NCBI GenBank assembly: GCA_035610835.1
Contig: CM069447.1
Coordinates: forward strand, 57,171,048 to 57,235,047
Reading direction: 5' to 3'
Length of the DNA: 64,000 nt
Source: Ophiura sarsii
Taxonomy: Eukaryota; Echinodermata; Ophiuroidea; Amphilepidida; Ophiuridae
The translations under genes and the position numbers were made by a program. Position 1 is the stretch's first letter. Every line of letters begins with the position of its first letter. The notes beneath the pieces were generated by a model that was not told the origin of the DNA, ran no database searches, and was given only the letters and a program-made list of their open reading frames with translations. Below, piece after piece: positions 30,730 through 42,199 of the stretch.

Positions 30730-32100
30730 GCACGACGATAATATTATCTATAGGCCTTCAGTTCAATCTCATCCTCAAAAACAACCCAAACAACTAAATA
30801 AGTGAATACATAAACCATTTAAGTAATATATAATATACGTGAATACATAAATAAACCATTTAAGTAGTATATTTTATTGTATTTATTGATTAAAATAGCG
30901 CTGCGATAAATGAATTTAGCTTTATTCACAAAGAAATCATCAGACGAGTTGGGACCGTAATGGTAAAGTGAATGGTAAAGTGTATGGTAAAGTGTTGCCT
31001 TGAAACGCGTGTTCATTGAACACTTTACCGTCGTTTCTATAGTATAATATTATTATACATATTTTGTTTTCATTTTAAATGGTAAACTGTTATCAAAATG
31101 CGTAGATGTGACCAATGCGGCTTATATTTCGGAGTTACAACATGCATGATTGGTATAGCTAACACATATGCATATCTTGATAACTCAAAGGCAGTATGAA
31201 AAAAACGTTTAATTGCCTATTTTAAGCAAAATGTCCCAATGGTAAACTGATGGTAAACTGTTGTAAAGTGTGTGACACTTTGCAATAATGCATTACTATA
31301 ACATGTATAATAAAACAAATCCACGCTTGTGTAAGCACTGACCGCTTGGCCGAGTGGATAGGAGCGTTCGTTGGCACCCTTTATCTGTTCATAGCCTGCT
31401 TGGCGTTGGTTCGAGTCGCTTTCATGGCGTGGCTTTTCCCCTTTTTTCTGTTATGAGCTATCTTCAATAGATAGGAATAGTATTGCAAATAAACGTTTAC
31501 TGCTCGGCAAATGTTAACACTTTCAACGCGGCTATTGGTTTAACCACGGTACAAAACAGATTTGTCTAACTTTTATGTCTATCTCAAGGATAACTGAACT
31601 AATAATAGGCACGTTTGTACTTATTTGAATGCATTTCATAAGGTGATTCCAAATATTGGTAAAATGACATTCAATAATTTTGACGTTTTTGAAACATTTT
31701 GTGCAATTTTGGATTGTCGTCTGCAGACACCTGTCGCGTGGAAAGTGTAAATGTATAGTTTCATATTTCAAATAACAAACAAATAGGCAATGTGATAACA
31801 TTATTAAAAGTATAAACATGTTAATTTCTCAGCAAGAACTTTATACTTTTGATTTATTGATTTATAAACATCAGATTATTACGCGCGGGATCAAGAAACG
31901 GGTCAAATTGTAGTTAAATATGACATACATAATTGTTTTCAGTGACCACTCCCTAAATAAAATTAATTCCCTGTCATCATTTTTATTATATTTGTGATGC
32001 CCCTATTGTTTACTCAAATCGTGTGTAATATGAGATTCATACGACATTCGGTTTTTGATTTATGACAGAAAAACCAAATTTAGATCAAATATTTTGCATT
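30730..32100. other. Noncoding stretch with one tRNA-like relic, no gene seen
   Basis: The word ATGGTAAAGTG or ATGGTAAACTG recurs at 30960-31270. At 31340-31415 (plus) GCTTGGCCGAGTGGATAGG resembles an A box and GTTGGTTCGAGTCG a B box, a possible tRNA-like relic with poor pairing. Otherwise featureless. Confidence 0.5.
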
Positions 32101-32107
32101 CCTCTTA

Positions 32108-32379
32108 TACAATCCTGGAAAAAAGTCTTGGAACACTTGCGTGTGATTAACGGACAAGTGTCACCCCCACTCCCCCGTACAATGTTGACCAAGGCCAGTG
32201 GCTCCTGCAGCTTGCCAGAGTGTCCCAACATTGATCGATGGGGGGTGGGGAAGTAAAAATCTCATTTGAACAATTTACGTTCATAACAGAAGACACTAAG
32301 TATCAATACATGCACACAATACCCAGCACGTGTGCTCAGCTCAGCGTTCGCGTTCCAAGGACTTTTTTCCAAGATTGTA
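32108..32379. mobile_element. TA-flanked MITE, copy 2
   Basis: A 272-bp copy in the same orientation as 29240-29513 and almost identical to it, flanked by TA. Such identity between copies 2.6 kb apart suggests recent activity or local duplication. Confidence 0.9.
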
Positions 32380-32629
32380 GGTCTAAGCAATTTTAATCAA
32401 TTATTGAAGTCTCTAAAATGACTCAAAATCATACAAAATGGGTCAAAAGAAGAACATTTTCATTGATATTGTTTAATAATCTTCATTTAATAATTACCCG
32501 AGTAGAATTTCAACCAAAGAAACAATTTTTGGACCATTTTCATATAGTTCACTTTAATTTTTAGAGGAGTGTCATCCGACCAAATTCAGCAAGCCTTTTG
32601 TGGGATGCTCCACTATCTATTTAGTGGTG

Positions 32630-32860
32630 TGGAAGAATGAAAGTACGTATATTGATGTATACTGATGATATTACAATATTTGTAGAAGATGAAAAACACG
32701 TTGTCAAGTTTTACAAATATTACAAGAATTTTCTACCGTATCAGGTCTAAAGCTCAGCACGACCGAAACAAAAGCAATGTGGATTGGGTCAAGTAAGAGT
32801 AGCCAGAAAAAAATGTGTGTGATCTTAAATGGAAACTGTCTGTATCCAAATAATATTATA
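32630..32860 (+). pseudogene. Tx1/L1-like LINE: RT catalytic DD box
   Basis: The frame encodes YTDDITIFVEDEKHVVK (motif C with TDD), then after a shift GLKLSTTETKAMWIGSSKSS and CVILNGNCLYPNN. The order follows the fragment ending at 28952, so the 29.0-32.6 kb DNA is inserted or expanded between motifs A and C. Continues near 35200. Confidence 0.75.
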
Positions 32861-33389
32861 AAATAATAGTATGGACTGCTCAAGGAATATTGCAGAAGGC
32901 AACCAAAGCGGCAACCAAAAAAATATCCACTACAACATAGTAGGCGCACACATCTAGATCAGAGTAGGATTAAGGCTTGCCTGGATGTAATTGTGAATTG
33001 TTTAAACACACTTTTATTAACAATTATACTGGTGATACTTTTAGGTTTAATGGAGTGCTATAGTGAAATAGATTTATTCGGTAAACATGTAGGCCTAAAC
33101 TCTAATTAAAAAGTAGAAATCGGTGTTTCAACTTAATAGTTTAAAACCAATAAAACTAGAGTAATATATGATAAAATGAACATGAAATGTTATTCACGTT
33201 TTATAGATAAAATCTTATAGCAAAGGGCGATACCATGGTTTCATGGGGCGGATAATATGCCTCCAATCATCAGTCGCCGACCATTTGGTCAGTTCGGGGC
33301 AAAACCAAGAACATTTGTGTAGGTTAAGCAAAGGCGTTGTTTGAAAAGTCAAGCGAGCGGATATTAAGATAAAAAGCATCATTTAAGTT

Positions 33390-33994
33390 GGTCTAATTGA
33401 ACACCATTGATGGGAACCACCTAGATCAGGTCAATGACTTCCAGTACCTTGGTTCATGGGTAAACGAATCTGAAAGAGATTTTAAAATCCGCCAGCCCCT
33501 TGCCTGGAAGGCTTGCAACAAGATGTGCACCCTCTGGAAATCTAATCTGTCAGCCTCCTTGAAGATCAGCTTCTTCCGTGCTGCTGTAGAAAGCATTCTA
33601 CTTCATGGCGCAGAAGGGTGGACATTAACAAACAGACTTGAGGCAAGACTTGACGGCTGCTATACCAGACTACTAATGATAGTATTACACCTCAACTGGA
33701 AGGATCATCCCACAAGAGAGGAAATCTACGCAGGGCTTCCAAAAATATCAAACTGTTAGGGGTCGACGCCTCAATTTTGCTGCCCACTGTGTAAGAAGGC
33801 TGAATGAACCAGTGTCTCAACTATTCTTCTGGACCCCAACTCAAGGCCAACGTACTCAAGGGAGACCAAGGTTGACATACCCCACGCTGCTTAATAAAGA
33901 TGCTGGCATCAACCAGCAAGAGATACGCAATCTAATGCAAGACAGAGTGAACTGGCGAAAATTCATCATGGCTTCCGACCGAGGACGCCTTTAG
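33390..33994 (+). pseudogene. Non-LTR retrotransposon RT, C-terminal fragment
   Basis: The frame NTIDGNHLDQVNDFQYLGSW, then KIRQPLAWKACNKMCTLWKS, AAVESILLHGAEGWTLT and LDGCYTRLLMIVLHLNW is the thumb and post-RT part of an animal endonuclease-reverse transcriptase. A one-base shift near 33752 leads to RGRRLNFAAHCVRR and TQGQRTQGRPRLTYPTLL, ending at 33994. The RT core and 5' part are missing. A different family from the Tx1-like pieces around it. Confidence 0.8.
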
Positions 33995-34487
33995 TGTGTG
34001 CGTGCTAGGCCTACACTGAGTGATGTTCAGTATTCTATACCATCATGTTATATGGATCTGTACAGTCATCACGTTATGTGCATGTGACTTGCAATTAGCT
34101 AGTCTAGAAAATATTCATTGTGCGCTCAATTGGATATCATTAAGGCGGTTTTGATTCATCTAGTGCGTGGGAGTCACTTGAGAAAAACTAGGATTGTTTT
34201 AAAATAGTCCGACTTGGGCTGAATGACACTAGTAATCAATAGATCAACCATTCTCGATGGAAACCGCTTTCAAAGGCGGGCTGCGATAAGCAGTGGCTAC
34301 TATTGACGACAATATACACGTTTTTGGTGAACATAGGCTACAAGTATTAAATTATTTTGCAAAAAGAGTGACAAGAAAAACTTTGATAAGTGTAGTTGAA
34401 TCATGAATAAACCGACATTAATAGAAGTATTTAGGATAATGTTAGCGTCCATTGGCTTTTGAATAATTGACCGCGTGTAAGTAGCAC

Positions 34488-34940
34488 GTGCAACTGCACA
34501 AATACAGGTGTAACCGTACTGGCCTTAGGTCCATGAAGGATCTTTCCCGACTAGAAATCCCCAAAACAAAAAGAGCTTATGGGGATAGATCATTTTCGGC
34601 TTATGGTCCTAAGTTGTGGAACAGCTTACCAAATAATGTACGCGATGCTCCCAATGTGAAAGCTTTTAAAAAGCTCTTAAAAACCTACCTTTTCCCATTA
34701 ATTGCTAGTCATTGTGCATATTTGTTTTTTGTTTTTTGTTTCTTAATTGTATATTTATATATATCTGTTTTTATCATAATTGCTGATGTAATAAGTAGGT
34801 CATGTATTTTATCATGTGTCATTATTTTGTTGCATGCTGTAACTATATTGTATTTTAGATTGTGTTTTAATGTACAGCGCATTGGTCCATGGGAAATGCG
34901 CTTTATAAGTATCCTTAATAATAATAATAATAATAATTGT
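34488..34940 (+). mobile_element. 5'-truncated CR1/L2-like LINE with ORF2 end and 3' tail
   Basis: The frame KRAYGDRSFSAYGPKLWNSL, PNNVRDAPNVKAFKKLLKTY is the hallmark C-terminus of CR1/L2-group ORF2. A 3' UTR follows with GCGCATTGG...GAAATGCGCTTTATAAG and an (AAT)n end. The 5' truncation and short 3' microsatellite are typical of target-primed insertion. The same tail occurs inverted at 11779-11965. Confidence 0.88.
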
Positions 34941-35199
34941 AAAATTAGATAAAAATGTGGTACTCGGAGCGGCGAAATATAAGCCAATGCCCAATGAATT
35001 ATAGGAGTGATGCATACATGGGTGGTACCATGTTCTAATGTACATATAAATATACATTGTGGTGCCAACACACTTCGATTTGAAGTGGGGCATGATATAG
35101 AATATAAATGAAAACCAATAAACCATAAATGTGTAAAACAAATCACTTGGATGTGGATGTAGGCTGCCAAAGGAATAAAGGATCTAATAAACGGGGTGC

Positions 35200-35700
35200 C
35201 ATACATGAAGTTCCCTTGACAGTTTAATAGACTTAGAACCATCGCAGGTCTCTAGTTCATACAAATAAGGGGAAAAGTACAAAGAATAATAGCACTCAGT
35301 GTAAATTTTAGTACATGTAGTACTAAGTCTGCAAATGAGATTTCTCAGAATCTGGAAGGATAATAAAAACATTATCAAAGTTTGGAAAAGAAGAGATCTG
35401 ACAATGGTAGGTAAAACCATTGTTTCAAAGTGTTTACTTGCGTCACAACTAGCGTATATATGTAGTGTAATAAATCTCCGAGAACACGTAATAAAAGAAG
35501 TACATACACTTTGATTCAATTTGTTTGGGGAGAAAAACAAAGCGTAAAGAGAAGGACCATTGTTAATTATAACGAAAGTGGTGGTGTAAAAATGATCAAC
35601 CATCCCGCCTTCTTAGAATCCCTTTGATGCAGCTTGGACAAATATTGGGTTTTTTGTAATTAAAAAAAAAATCAGCCTTGGTACTGACATATTTAAATGG
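35200..35700 (+). pseudogene. Tx1/L1-like LINE: C-terminal region
   Basis: Broken frames encode VWKRRDLTMVGKTIVSKCLL, then SQLAYICSVI and GPLLIITKVVV, matching the segment after the RT of L1/Tx1 ORF2 (W..RDLT..GK..V.K....SQ). Collinear with fragments at 26160, 28290 and 32630. Confidence 0.65.
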
Positions 35701-35935
35701 AATTGTAATTATAAGTATCTAAATGAGGTTTGTATACAACAGATACAGAACATAACACTATTATATCGCAAACATGTTGTATTATGGTTGAATTGTAAAA
35801 CAAAACAGAGCGTAGAGGAGATAAAGAATCCAGATCCCAAACTATCTTCATTGTATGATGACGATGGGTCCAAAAGATCTACGCAATATTTCAATAACCA
35901 AGTTAGAAAGCGAAGTGGTATCATGTTGGATTTTT

Positions 35936-36050
35936 CATGTGACAAACATTAATTTGTCATGCTAGCATTGTAATTTGCCATGTGACAAACATTAATTTGT
36001 CATGATAGTAGTGTAATTTGTCATGTGACAAACATTAATTTGTCACATTA
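35936..36050. repeat. 43-bp tandem repeat with TGACAAA/TTTGTCA palindrome
   Basis: Three units starting at 35936, 35979 and 36022 contain CATGTGACAAACATTAATTTGTCA, whose ends TGACAAA and TTTGTCA pair. The third unit runs into a dispersed repeat that begins about 36040. Confidence 0.9.
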
Positions 36051-36395
36051 TTTACATCGTATTTTAAGGTATTATAACTGATTATTGTAATTTGTTTATA
36101 TGTAAATAGAGTGCATGAAAGATGAACCATTCAGGGCGCGCGGCCGAAATGTTTTATGTTACATGGCTGTATGTGTGCTGTGCTGTACCTAGTCTGCCAG
36201 GATATAACTACAACTTCAAGCATCCCGGTGCTGCGTCCAAAAGTAGGGTCTGTCCAAAACCCGGGTTTTGCGCAAGCCCCTATTGTTGAGCATACAAAAA
36301 TGGGGCCTTGCACAAAACCCGGGTTTTGTGCACGTTATTTCTGCGCAAAACCCGGGTTTTTCGCAACTACGAAAAACCCGGGTTTTGCGCAGAAA
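36040..36395 (+). repeat. Dispersed repeat with AAAACCCGGGTTTT palindromes, copy A
   Basis: From GTCACATTATTTACATCG onward this copy matches the reverse complement of 59430-59692, including GTGCATGAAAGATGAA, ATTCAGGGCG and TTTATGTTACATGG. At its right side are four AAAACCCGGGTTTT palindromes (near 36258, 36318, 36350 and 36377), some extended to GCGCAAAA...TTTTGCGC. No open frame is convincing. Possibly a non-autonomous element with palindromic arrays at one side. Confidence 0.8.
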
Positions 36396-36944
36396 TACGT
36401 CGTGCAGTTCATGCATGGCATACTGGTTGTTTGTTATATATAGCGGGGTATATCAGGGATCTTGTTGTGACTGCCGTTTCTATGCAAACTATTAGGCATT
36501 TGTGTTATTATTTAATGTGGTTTTATTATTGTTATTGTTTAATAAATTAATGAATGGTTCAATAGGCCGTGAGACACATTTTTGCAATTGTTCCTGATGT
36601 TTGTTGAGTGAGTGTAAATATTAGGCCCTATAATATGCTGATTTATAACTTGTAGGCTACTTAAAATTAAAGTTAGGAGTGGGGTGGCACTCAGATTAAA
36701 ACGTGGATGTTTTTTTTTATGACAACACGTGTATGGAAACTTTACTTTCTACGGAGTTTAACCCCCAAATCAATTCGATGTTAAGTTAATTGTAAATATT
36801 TGAGTGGGAGGAATGGGTATATCACTGGGGTTATATATCTTCAGAGCTCAAAATATTCGCAACATGTGGGTGTTGCCTGGGAAGGGCACTTGCATGCATG
36901 TTGGATGATTTACCCCCCCCCTAACCCTAATGAACACTGGTGCC

Positions 36945-37272
36945 CAGTGGCGTAGCTAGGATTTTTTCAGGGGGGGGGGGGGGGGGCAAGATTTCTAAAA
37001 TTTTCGTAAAAGGTTGCCCCAAATTTTTTCCTGGTCACTTACCTCCTGAATTTCACGTAAGTGGGGGGGGGGGGGGGGGGGGGGGGGGTAGATGTACTAC
37101 ATGTACAATTTTGCCTTTTATTTGGCAAATAACCCCGGTCTTTTTTCTAAAAAAATTCCTATTTCCTTTTTTTCTTACCCCCTTTTTTTTTAGGGGGTGG
37201 GGGCGGGGGCCCAAATTGTTTTTTTTGGGTCCGGGGGCCATTCCCCCCCCCCCCCCCTGAGCTACGCCACTG
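36945..37272. mobile_element. hAT-like MITE, 8-bp target duplication
   Basis: The ends CAGTGGCGTAGCTAGG and AGCTACGCCACTG are inverted. The perfect 8-bp duplication CTGGTGCC flanks the element (36937-36944 and 37273-37280). Both features are diagnostic of hAT. The interior has G runs at 36971-36986 and about 37063-37088 and a C run near 37242. No transposase. Confidence 0.92.
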
Positions 37273-37279
37273 CTGGTGC

Positions 37280-38425
37280 CACAGCCACAACCATAATCAC
37301 AGTTGATAGTTGCACTATAGATTCACGGGTCTTTACTTCTAATACCGCATTTGGGGCGGGAGTGTCATGCATTACCCAGATTTTATTTTGAATAGGCCCT
37401 ATCGAATCTTTAAGATATATGGTCACTGGGTTCTATATATTAAGGGGGTGTGAGTCCTTTTACTGCGGATTTCCTTATTTCAATGATATTCGAGCTGAAT
37501 TTCAGGCCTATAGGGCCTACTATTCAGCATGTGGCATTTCACCTAATTGGATTCGGTTTGTCTTCATTTTTGTCTGTTTTCATCTTTTATTTGTGGGCTC
37601 TCTCTCACACCGGCCTCTGCATATTGAAGATGTGTCCAATTAAGTGTCTCAAAAGTGACGGGAATGTTCTTTTATAGCGCAAATTCCAAAATGGCCGCCA
37701 TACAGGGGCCCAAAAATTCAAATGGCTTTAATTAAGCTGAAAAGCACACCAAATTGTTCGGCTGAGCACAAAGATTCCGAATAGTTTGCCTTACTTCCGA
37801 TGTTTGGTTAACGAGTTATGGGTAAAACGTAAAAAGGTCGTTGACCTTTGCATATGGGGTCAAAATTTAAACTTGCTCCGATTTTGAAAAACAATATGTG
37901 TAGAGATGTATGTGTAGAGAACCATGAAACAGGTGGGACTTAAACTGACTTGGGCAGGGATGGTGCTATGGAGTCAAGATTGTAACTGGGATTCCACTGG
38001 ATTGAGTCTTTTTGAGAAGTCAAAATCATCAATCAATCGAGGCAATTGATTAGATATTGATAAGCTTGAAACTATAAAGTGAATCATGACACTTCTTTTG
38101 CTCAAACACACAATCAACAGGTCCACAGTCACTGACACCCCTTCAATGAAAAACATAATAACCCTGACTATGTGTCAAAAATATTTTGCTTTGCTTTATT
38201 TATTACCGGTGAGAATATTGTCCTAACTACAACAACCATGCCTGGTAGAGCAAAAAGGAAATTTCAGGAAGCTTTAGATATTCCTTGTAGGAAAATTAGA
38301 GATTTTTTTTAAAATCAAGAAATAGTATCAAGTGAACTAGAGAATTACCCCACAGCATTATCATTTCTTTTCGTTATTGACCAATATTTCGAGTGCATTC
38401 AAGCACTCAATACGTAACACTTTGT
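37280..38425. other. Noncoding stretch, no gene seen
   Basis: A short start-containing frame at 38239 (MPGRAKRKFQEALDI) ends after about 24 codons and cannot be supported as a gene. No other structure was found. Confidence 0.55.
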
Positions 38426-38437
38426 TACGTAATCACT

Positions 38438-39158
38438 AGCCTTGACCAGGCTTCTAAAATCATTTAAAATAACGCAGTCTCATATTGTCCGTAACCATAT
38501 CTGACGTTGCTAACACCATAACACGGAAATCCCACCCTTCTCTATTAAGCTGATTATAGCGTGCTAAGACAAGTGACATAGGAATTACGAGCTGAGAGCT
38601 GTGCTGAACACGAAGCCTTGCACATTCTGCAATGCCAATATAATGTTTCACTTTATAAAACCGATGGAAATCCAATGGTTTTTCGTGGGGGTAATATTCC
38701 CAAATATGGCGAATATGTATTATTCATAAGGTATAACATCCAATCAGAAAAGACAAGCAGCCTTTGACCGGTAAACATCGTAAATATTCATTAATTTGCG
38801 CTATTACGACACTAGTGGAGGCGGGTCAACATGTTTATGCAATTAGCATAAATTACTTCACCAGTCATAACAGATTGTACAAGGCTTTCGGCCGCAAGCG
38901 GCCTCAGTCGAACTTCGTTCTCCCGCGATGGTATCTCAATGGCGATCACTGCACAGTTTACACCGGGCTTCGCCCGGCGTGGTGAGTAATTGGTGGGCCA
39001 GTGAAGGGGGCGGCAGTTTGGATGCTAAGTTTATCGCACTAAATAAATAAGCTTGTAGGACTTGTTATTATTTATTAATATCAGTATGCACAAGGAGTTT
39101 GGTATATAGCCCGGACTACTACAACCCGATACAAATTTTAGAAAGCCTGATCAAGGCT
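38438..39158. mobile_element. Mutator-like MITE, 11-bp target duplication
   Basis: Inverted ends AGCCTTGACCAGGCTT and (complement) AGCCTTGATCAGGCTTT bracket 721 bp. A perfect 11-bp direct repeat, ACGTAATCACT, lies at 38427-38437 and 39159-39169. Duplications of 9-11 bp suggest the Mutator superfamily, though the inverted ends are short for it. Internal words TTCGGCCGCAAGCGGCC and CGGGCTTCGCCCGG are local palindromes. No coding capacity. Confidence 0.8.
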
Positions 39159-39169
39159 ACGTAATCACT

Positions 39170-40720
39170 CGCGTAGCATAGCGAGTGAGAGCTCTTCAGC
39201 TCATTCATTCTCGGTTTGTTATTCAGACTACACAAATGATTGTGTGGTCTGCTACATACCTATGCCATTTCCAACTCCGTTCTCTACCTCTGTGTTAGAT
39301 TTTTGTTATTTTGTTAACTTATGATTTCTTTTATAATATTATTAAGGTAGATTTAGAAAAGAAATTTAGTTTCTTACGGAGGAACGAAGTAAGAAAGTAG
39401 CATATCTCTCGGGGGGGGGGGGGGGGGGGGAGGAGGGGTACTCACGTATCATGACCTGTCGCCGCTCATATAGAATCTCATTTCACTGATAAGTCGTTCC
39501 ACAAGCTATACAAGCCAAACTCTAGCCCCGAGTTGCCCCCAAATACACCCAATTTTGATCAATTTAGCCCAATTTGTCCTAATCTACTTTAAAAACACCC
39601 AATTGGGCGGAAAATGTTTTCAACTGGGGCCGTTCACCAAGACCCCCAATTCAGGATGTGTAAGTTCGGTAAGCCCCTGTTTTAAGAATGCCCAGTCACA
39701 CACCCCTACCCTCTTCAAATTCGAGTACGCCCCCCCCCCCCCCCATTTTCGCCAATAATTTTTAAAAGGAACATTTCTGGCCTCTAAGATTTTACAGACA
39801 TAAAGAGAAAAATATTGGGATTCCTCTGATATCAAAATATCTTGATGTGAAAAAAACATAGCCTCCAAAAAGTGATCGGAACATACATCTTTAACCATGC
39901 ATCCAACACGTTTAACCATCCAAACACTTTTTGTGTAAGCATGCAGTGCATCACGTAACTTCAGTGACTTTCATCAAGGTAATCATAGAGCGTGTTTATA
40001 CTGGGGGAACTTAACGCCTGGTAATTACCGTTTAGTTGCCAAGTAGAAACAGCCAGATAACGGTAAGGCCTAAAAAAAGGAGAGGTTTGATTGGCGTAAC
40101 CTGACCAACCCTATTTTTACCGCCGACCCTAAACAATTTTTTTTCTTTTTTCAATTTTTTGTTTTGTTTTTGTGTGCGAGAAAAAGAAAAACCCTTAGTG
40201 AAAATGGGTATTTGTGCCATTTGTTTATGTCTGTATGGTATATGTGTGCTGGTATATAAAATTTCATAGACGTTTTATAGATTTAAAAATCGATGTTACG
40301 CCAATCAAACCTTTTTTTTAATAGTTTTTAGGCCTACGTTTTGTAACCGCAAACATCTTCACAGACCAAGTTTGTTTTAATACCAGTAATTAACGATAAT
40401 TTTTCCAGTAGAACAGCTACCCGTTTCATTTCAACGTAAAGTTCTGTTCTGTGACCCCGACGTATACAGGTACATGCTGGATTCTACCCATTGTGAGGCA
40501 GTCCTCTTCAGGTTGGGCAGCATTGTTTGGTATAACAAAAGGTCAAATGTTGTGGCCCATCGACTAGGGTCGATCAACTTAGCGGTAACTTTTCGCGAGT
40601 AGAATCAAGGGGATTAAAAAGTTAGCGTTAAAACGTACCAATAACCCTAACACTGCCATATACCACAATATACCACAACTGGGCACGTTGGTACCACCCA
40701 GCGTGGAAGTTTTTTCGATG
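39170..40720. other. Noncoding stretch with G and C runs, no gene seen
   Basis: Poly-G at 39412-39430 and a C run at 39730-39743. Otherwise AT-rich; no domains or convincing exons. Confidence 0.55.
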
Positions 40721-40723
40721 AAG

Positions 40724-40920
40724 AAATGGACCTGGCCCATATAGTCTGGGCAATACACTGCTCAGACTATGCTTGGGAGCCGTGGTGTGGTGGGGAACTG
40801 TAAGTTCCACATGCTGGAGGTCCCTGGATCAAATCCCAGGGGGGATCGGGGGATATTTTGGTCGATTTTCCACGTTGAAGAAAAAATTCTGAAAAAAGTG
40901 GGGGGTAGAGTTAGGGTTAA
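40724..40920 (+). mobile_element. tRNA-derived SINE, copy 1
   Basis: The head GGAGCCGTGGTGTGGTGGGG...GGTCCCTGGATCAAATCCC has A- and B-box-like parts. The body GTTGAAGAAAAAATTCTG is followed by the tail AGAGTTAGGGTTAA. A longer shared 5' part (ATGGACCTGG onward) is also found in the copy at 41119. Confidence 0.65.
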
Positions 40921-41118
40921 AACTTACTGTTAACTTTGCAGTGCCCCATAGTAGAAACACGCTCATAGGACCGGGTAAGGAATCCCCTCCTCTTTGACTT
41001 TGGGTGAATTCCGCCTATTTGAAAAATCTAAGGGATTTACTTACCGTAATTCCCATTTAAATGACAATTTGCCCCTTGCCTGGTTTGATGACTGGGCAAT
41101 TTAGTATTAAAAGGGCAA

Positions 41119-41325
41119 AATGGACCCAGGCTATATTACGAGGCGAATATACTGAGCCGAATAGCCTCGGCAGCCATGGTGTAGTGGAATGGAGATTGGC
41201 TTTGATGCAGGAGGTCTGTGGTGCAAATACTTGGGTTGGGGATGGGGTCGGGGTGACCTTTCAGGTGAATTTTCTCTGAGGGAAAAAAAATCTGTTGCCG
41301 TGTGGTGTTATAGAGTTAGGGTTAA
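41119..41325 (+). mobile_element. tRNA-derived SINE, copy 2
   Basis: Diverged copy of 40724-40920: ATGGACCCAGG at the start, GCCATGGTGTAGTGGAATGG as the A-box region, and the same end AGAGTTAGGGTTAAG. The B box is degraded. Confidence 0.6.
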
Positions 41326-41329
41326 GATT

Positions 41330-42045
41330 CAATCGGGAAAATAAATCAAAAACAACATATAACTTATTGATCAAAGGTTAAAGCAATAGCATTTGCTCAT
41401 TGATAGTAGGGCCTAAAGTTAAAAAGGTATATTCTATAGGTATCCAATGTAAGTACAGACAGGCACATACAATTTACTGGTGATGGAATCGAACCAACAA
41501 ACTTGACCTACATACATAAGTCAAGCTGTACCTTACCCCAGTACGATTTGATGTGTGCCATGCACCCAAACTACATACCAAGCAGAGATCTATAATTCGG
41601 GGACCAACAAAACCCTGTTTTCAGGTCAGTTTTGAATGTGGGTGTAGAGGTACCGATTGCCGACAAGCTACCGACAATCTTTTTTACAGACTCCAAAAAA
41701 ATTGTAAAACTTGCACAATTCCCGCCAGCAGCTGAAATCTTGATAAGTGGGTGGGGGTAATGATGACGTTTTTTCTCAAAACCGGCCTAAAAATTGCATG
41801 GTAAAAATCGCAAATGTACCAACGGAAGCTTGTGTGTACTATGATTTTGCCAACAGATTTGATGACTACGATCTGCCACAGAAGAAACCTGTCTTGTTGT
41901 GCCAGCCAGCCATGCATTGGAGCTACATGTAGCTCATTTGATGTGGCTGGCCCAACACTGTGGAATAACACACTCCATCCACTTTAAGATCCAACAACAG
42001 TATCATAACCTTCAAGCATAATCTCAAGACTGAAATTACAAACTC
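41330..42045. other. Noncoding stretch with a tRNA-like relic, no gene seen
   Basis: At 41475-41540 the minus strand reads GTTGGTTCGATTCCATCACC, like a T arm, with no good acceptor or D arm. The rest carries no recognised feature. Confidence 0.5.
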
Positions 42046-42050
42046 TATCA

Positions 42051-42197
42051 ATTAACCCTAACCTCCTACCCACATTTTCCAAGGAAATGTTTGTCAACGG
42101 CAAAGAGCATGAATAAGAGTGGCCATGCCCCCATGGCTTGAACCCACAACCTCTTGGTTGAGAGACGAACACCCTACCAGTGCGCCACGGGAGAAAC
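42051..42197 (-). mobile_element. tRNA-derived SINE, copy 3
   Basis: On the minus strand: CCGTGGCGCACTGGTAGGGT (A box), TTGTGGGTTCAAGCC (B box), body TTGCCGTTGACAAAC, tail GGAGGTTAGGGTTAATTG. It is the same family as 53097-53245 and ends in telomere-like GTTAGGGTTAA. Confidence 0.75.
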
Positions 42198-42199
42198 CA

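Noticed and set aside
34709..35242. 177-aa minus-strand frame
   Set aside because: Lies opposite the LINE 3' tail and (AAT)n; translation is low complexity.
36940..37260. 106-aa glycine-rich frame
   Set aside because: Produced by poly-G runs inside a hAT MITE; no protein-like composition.
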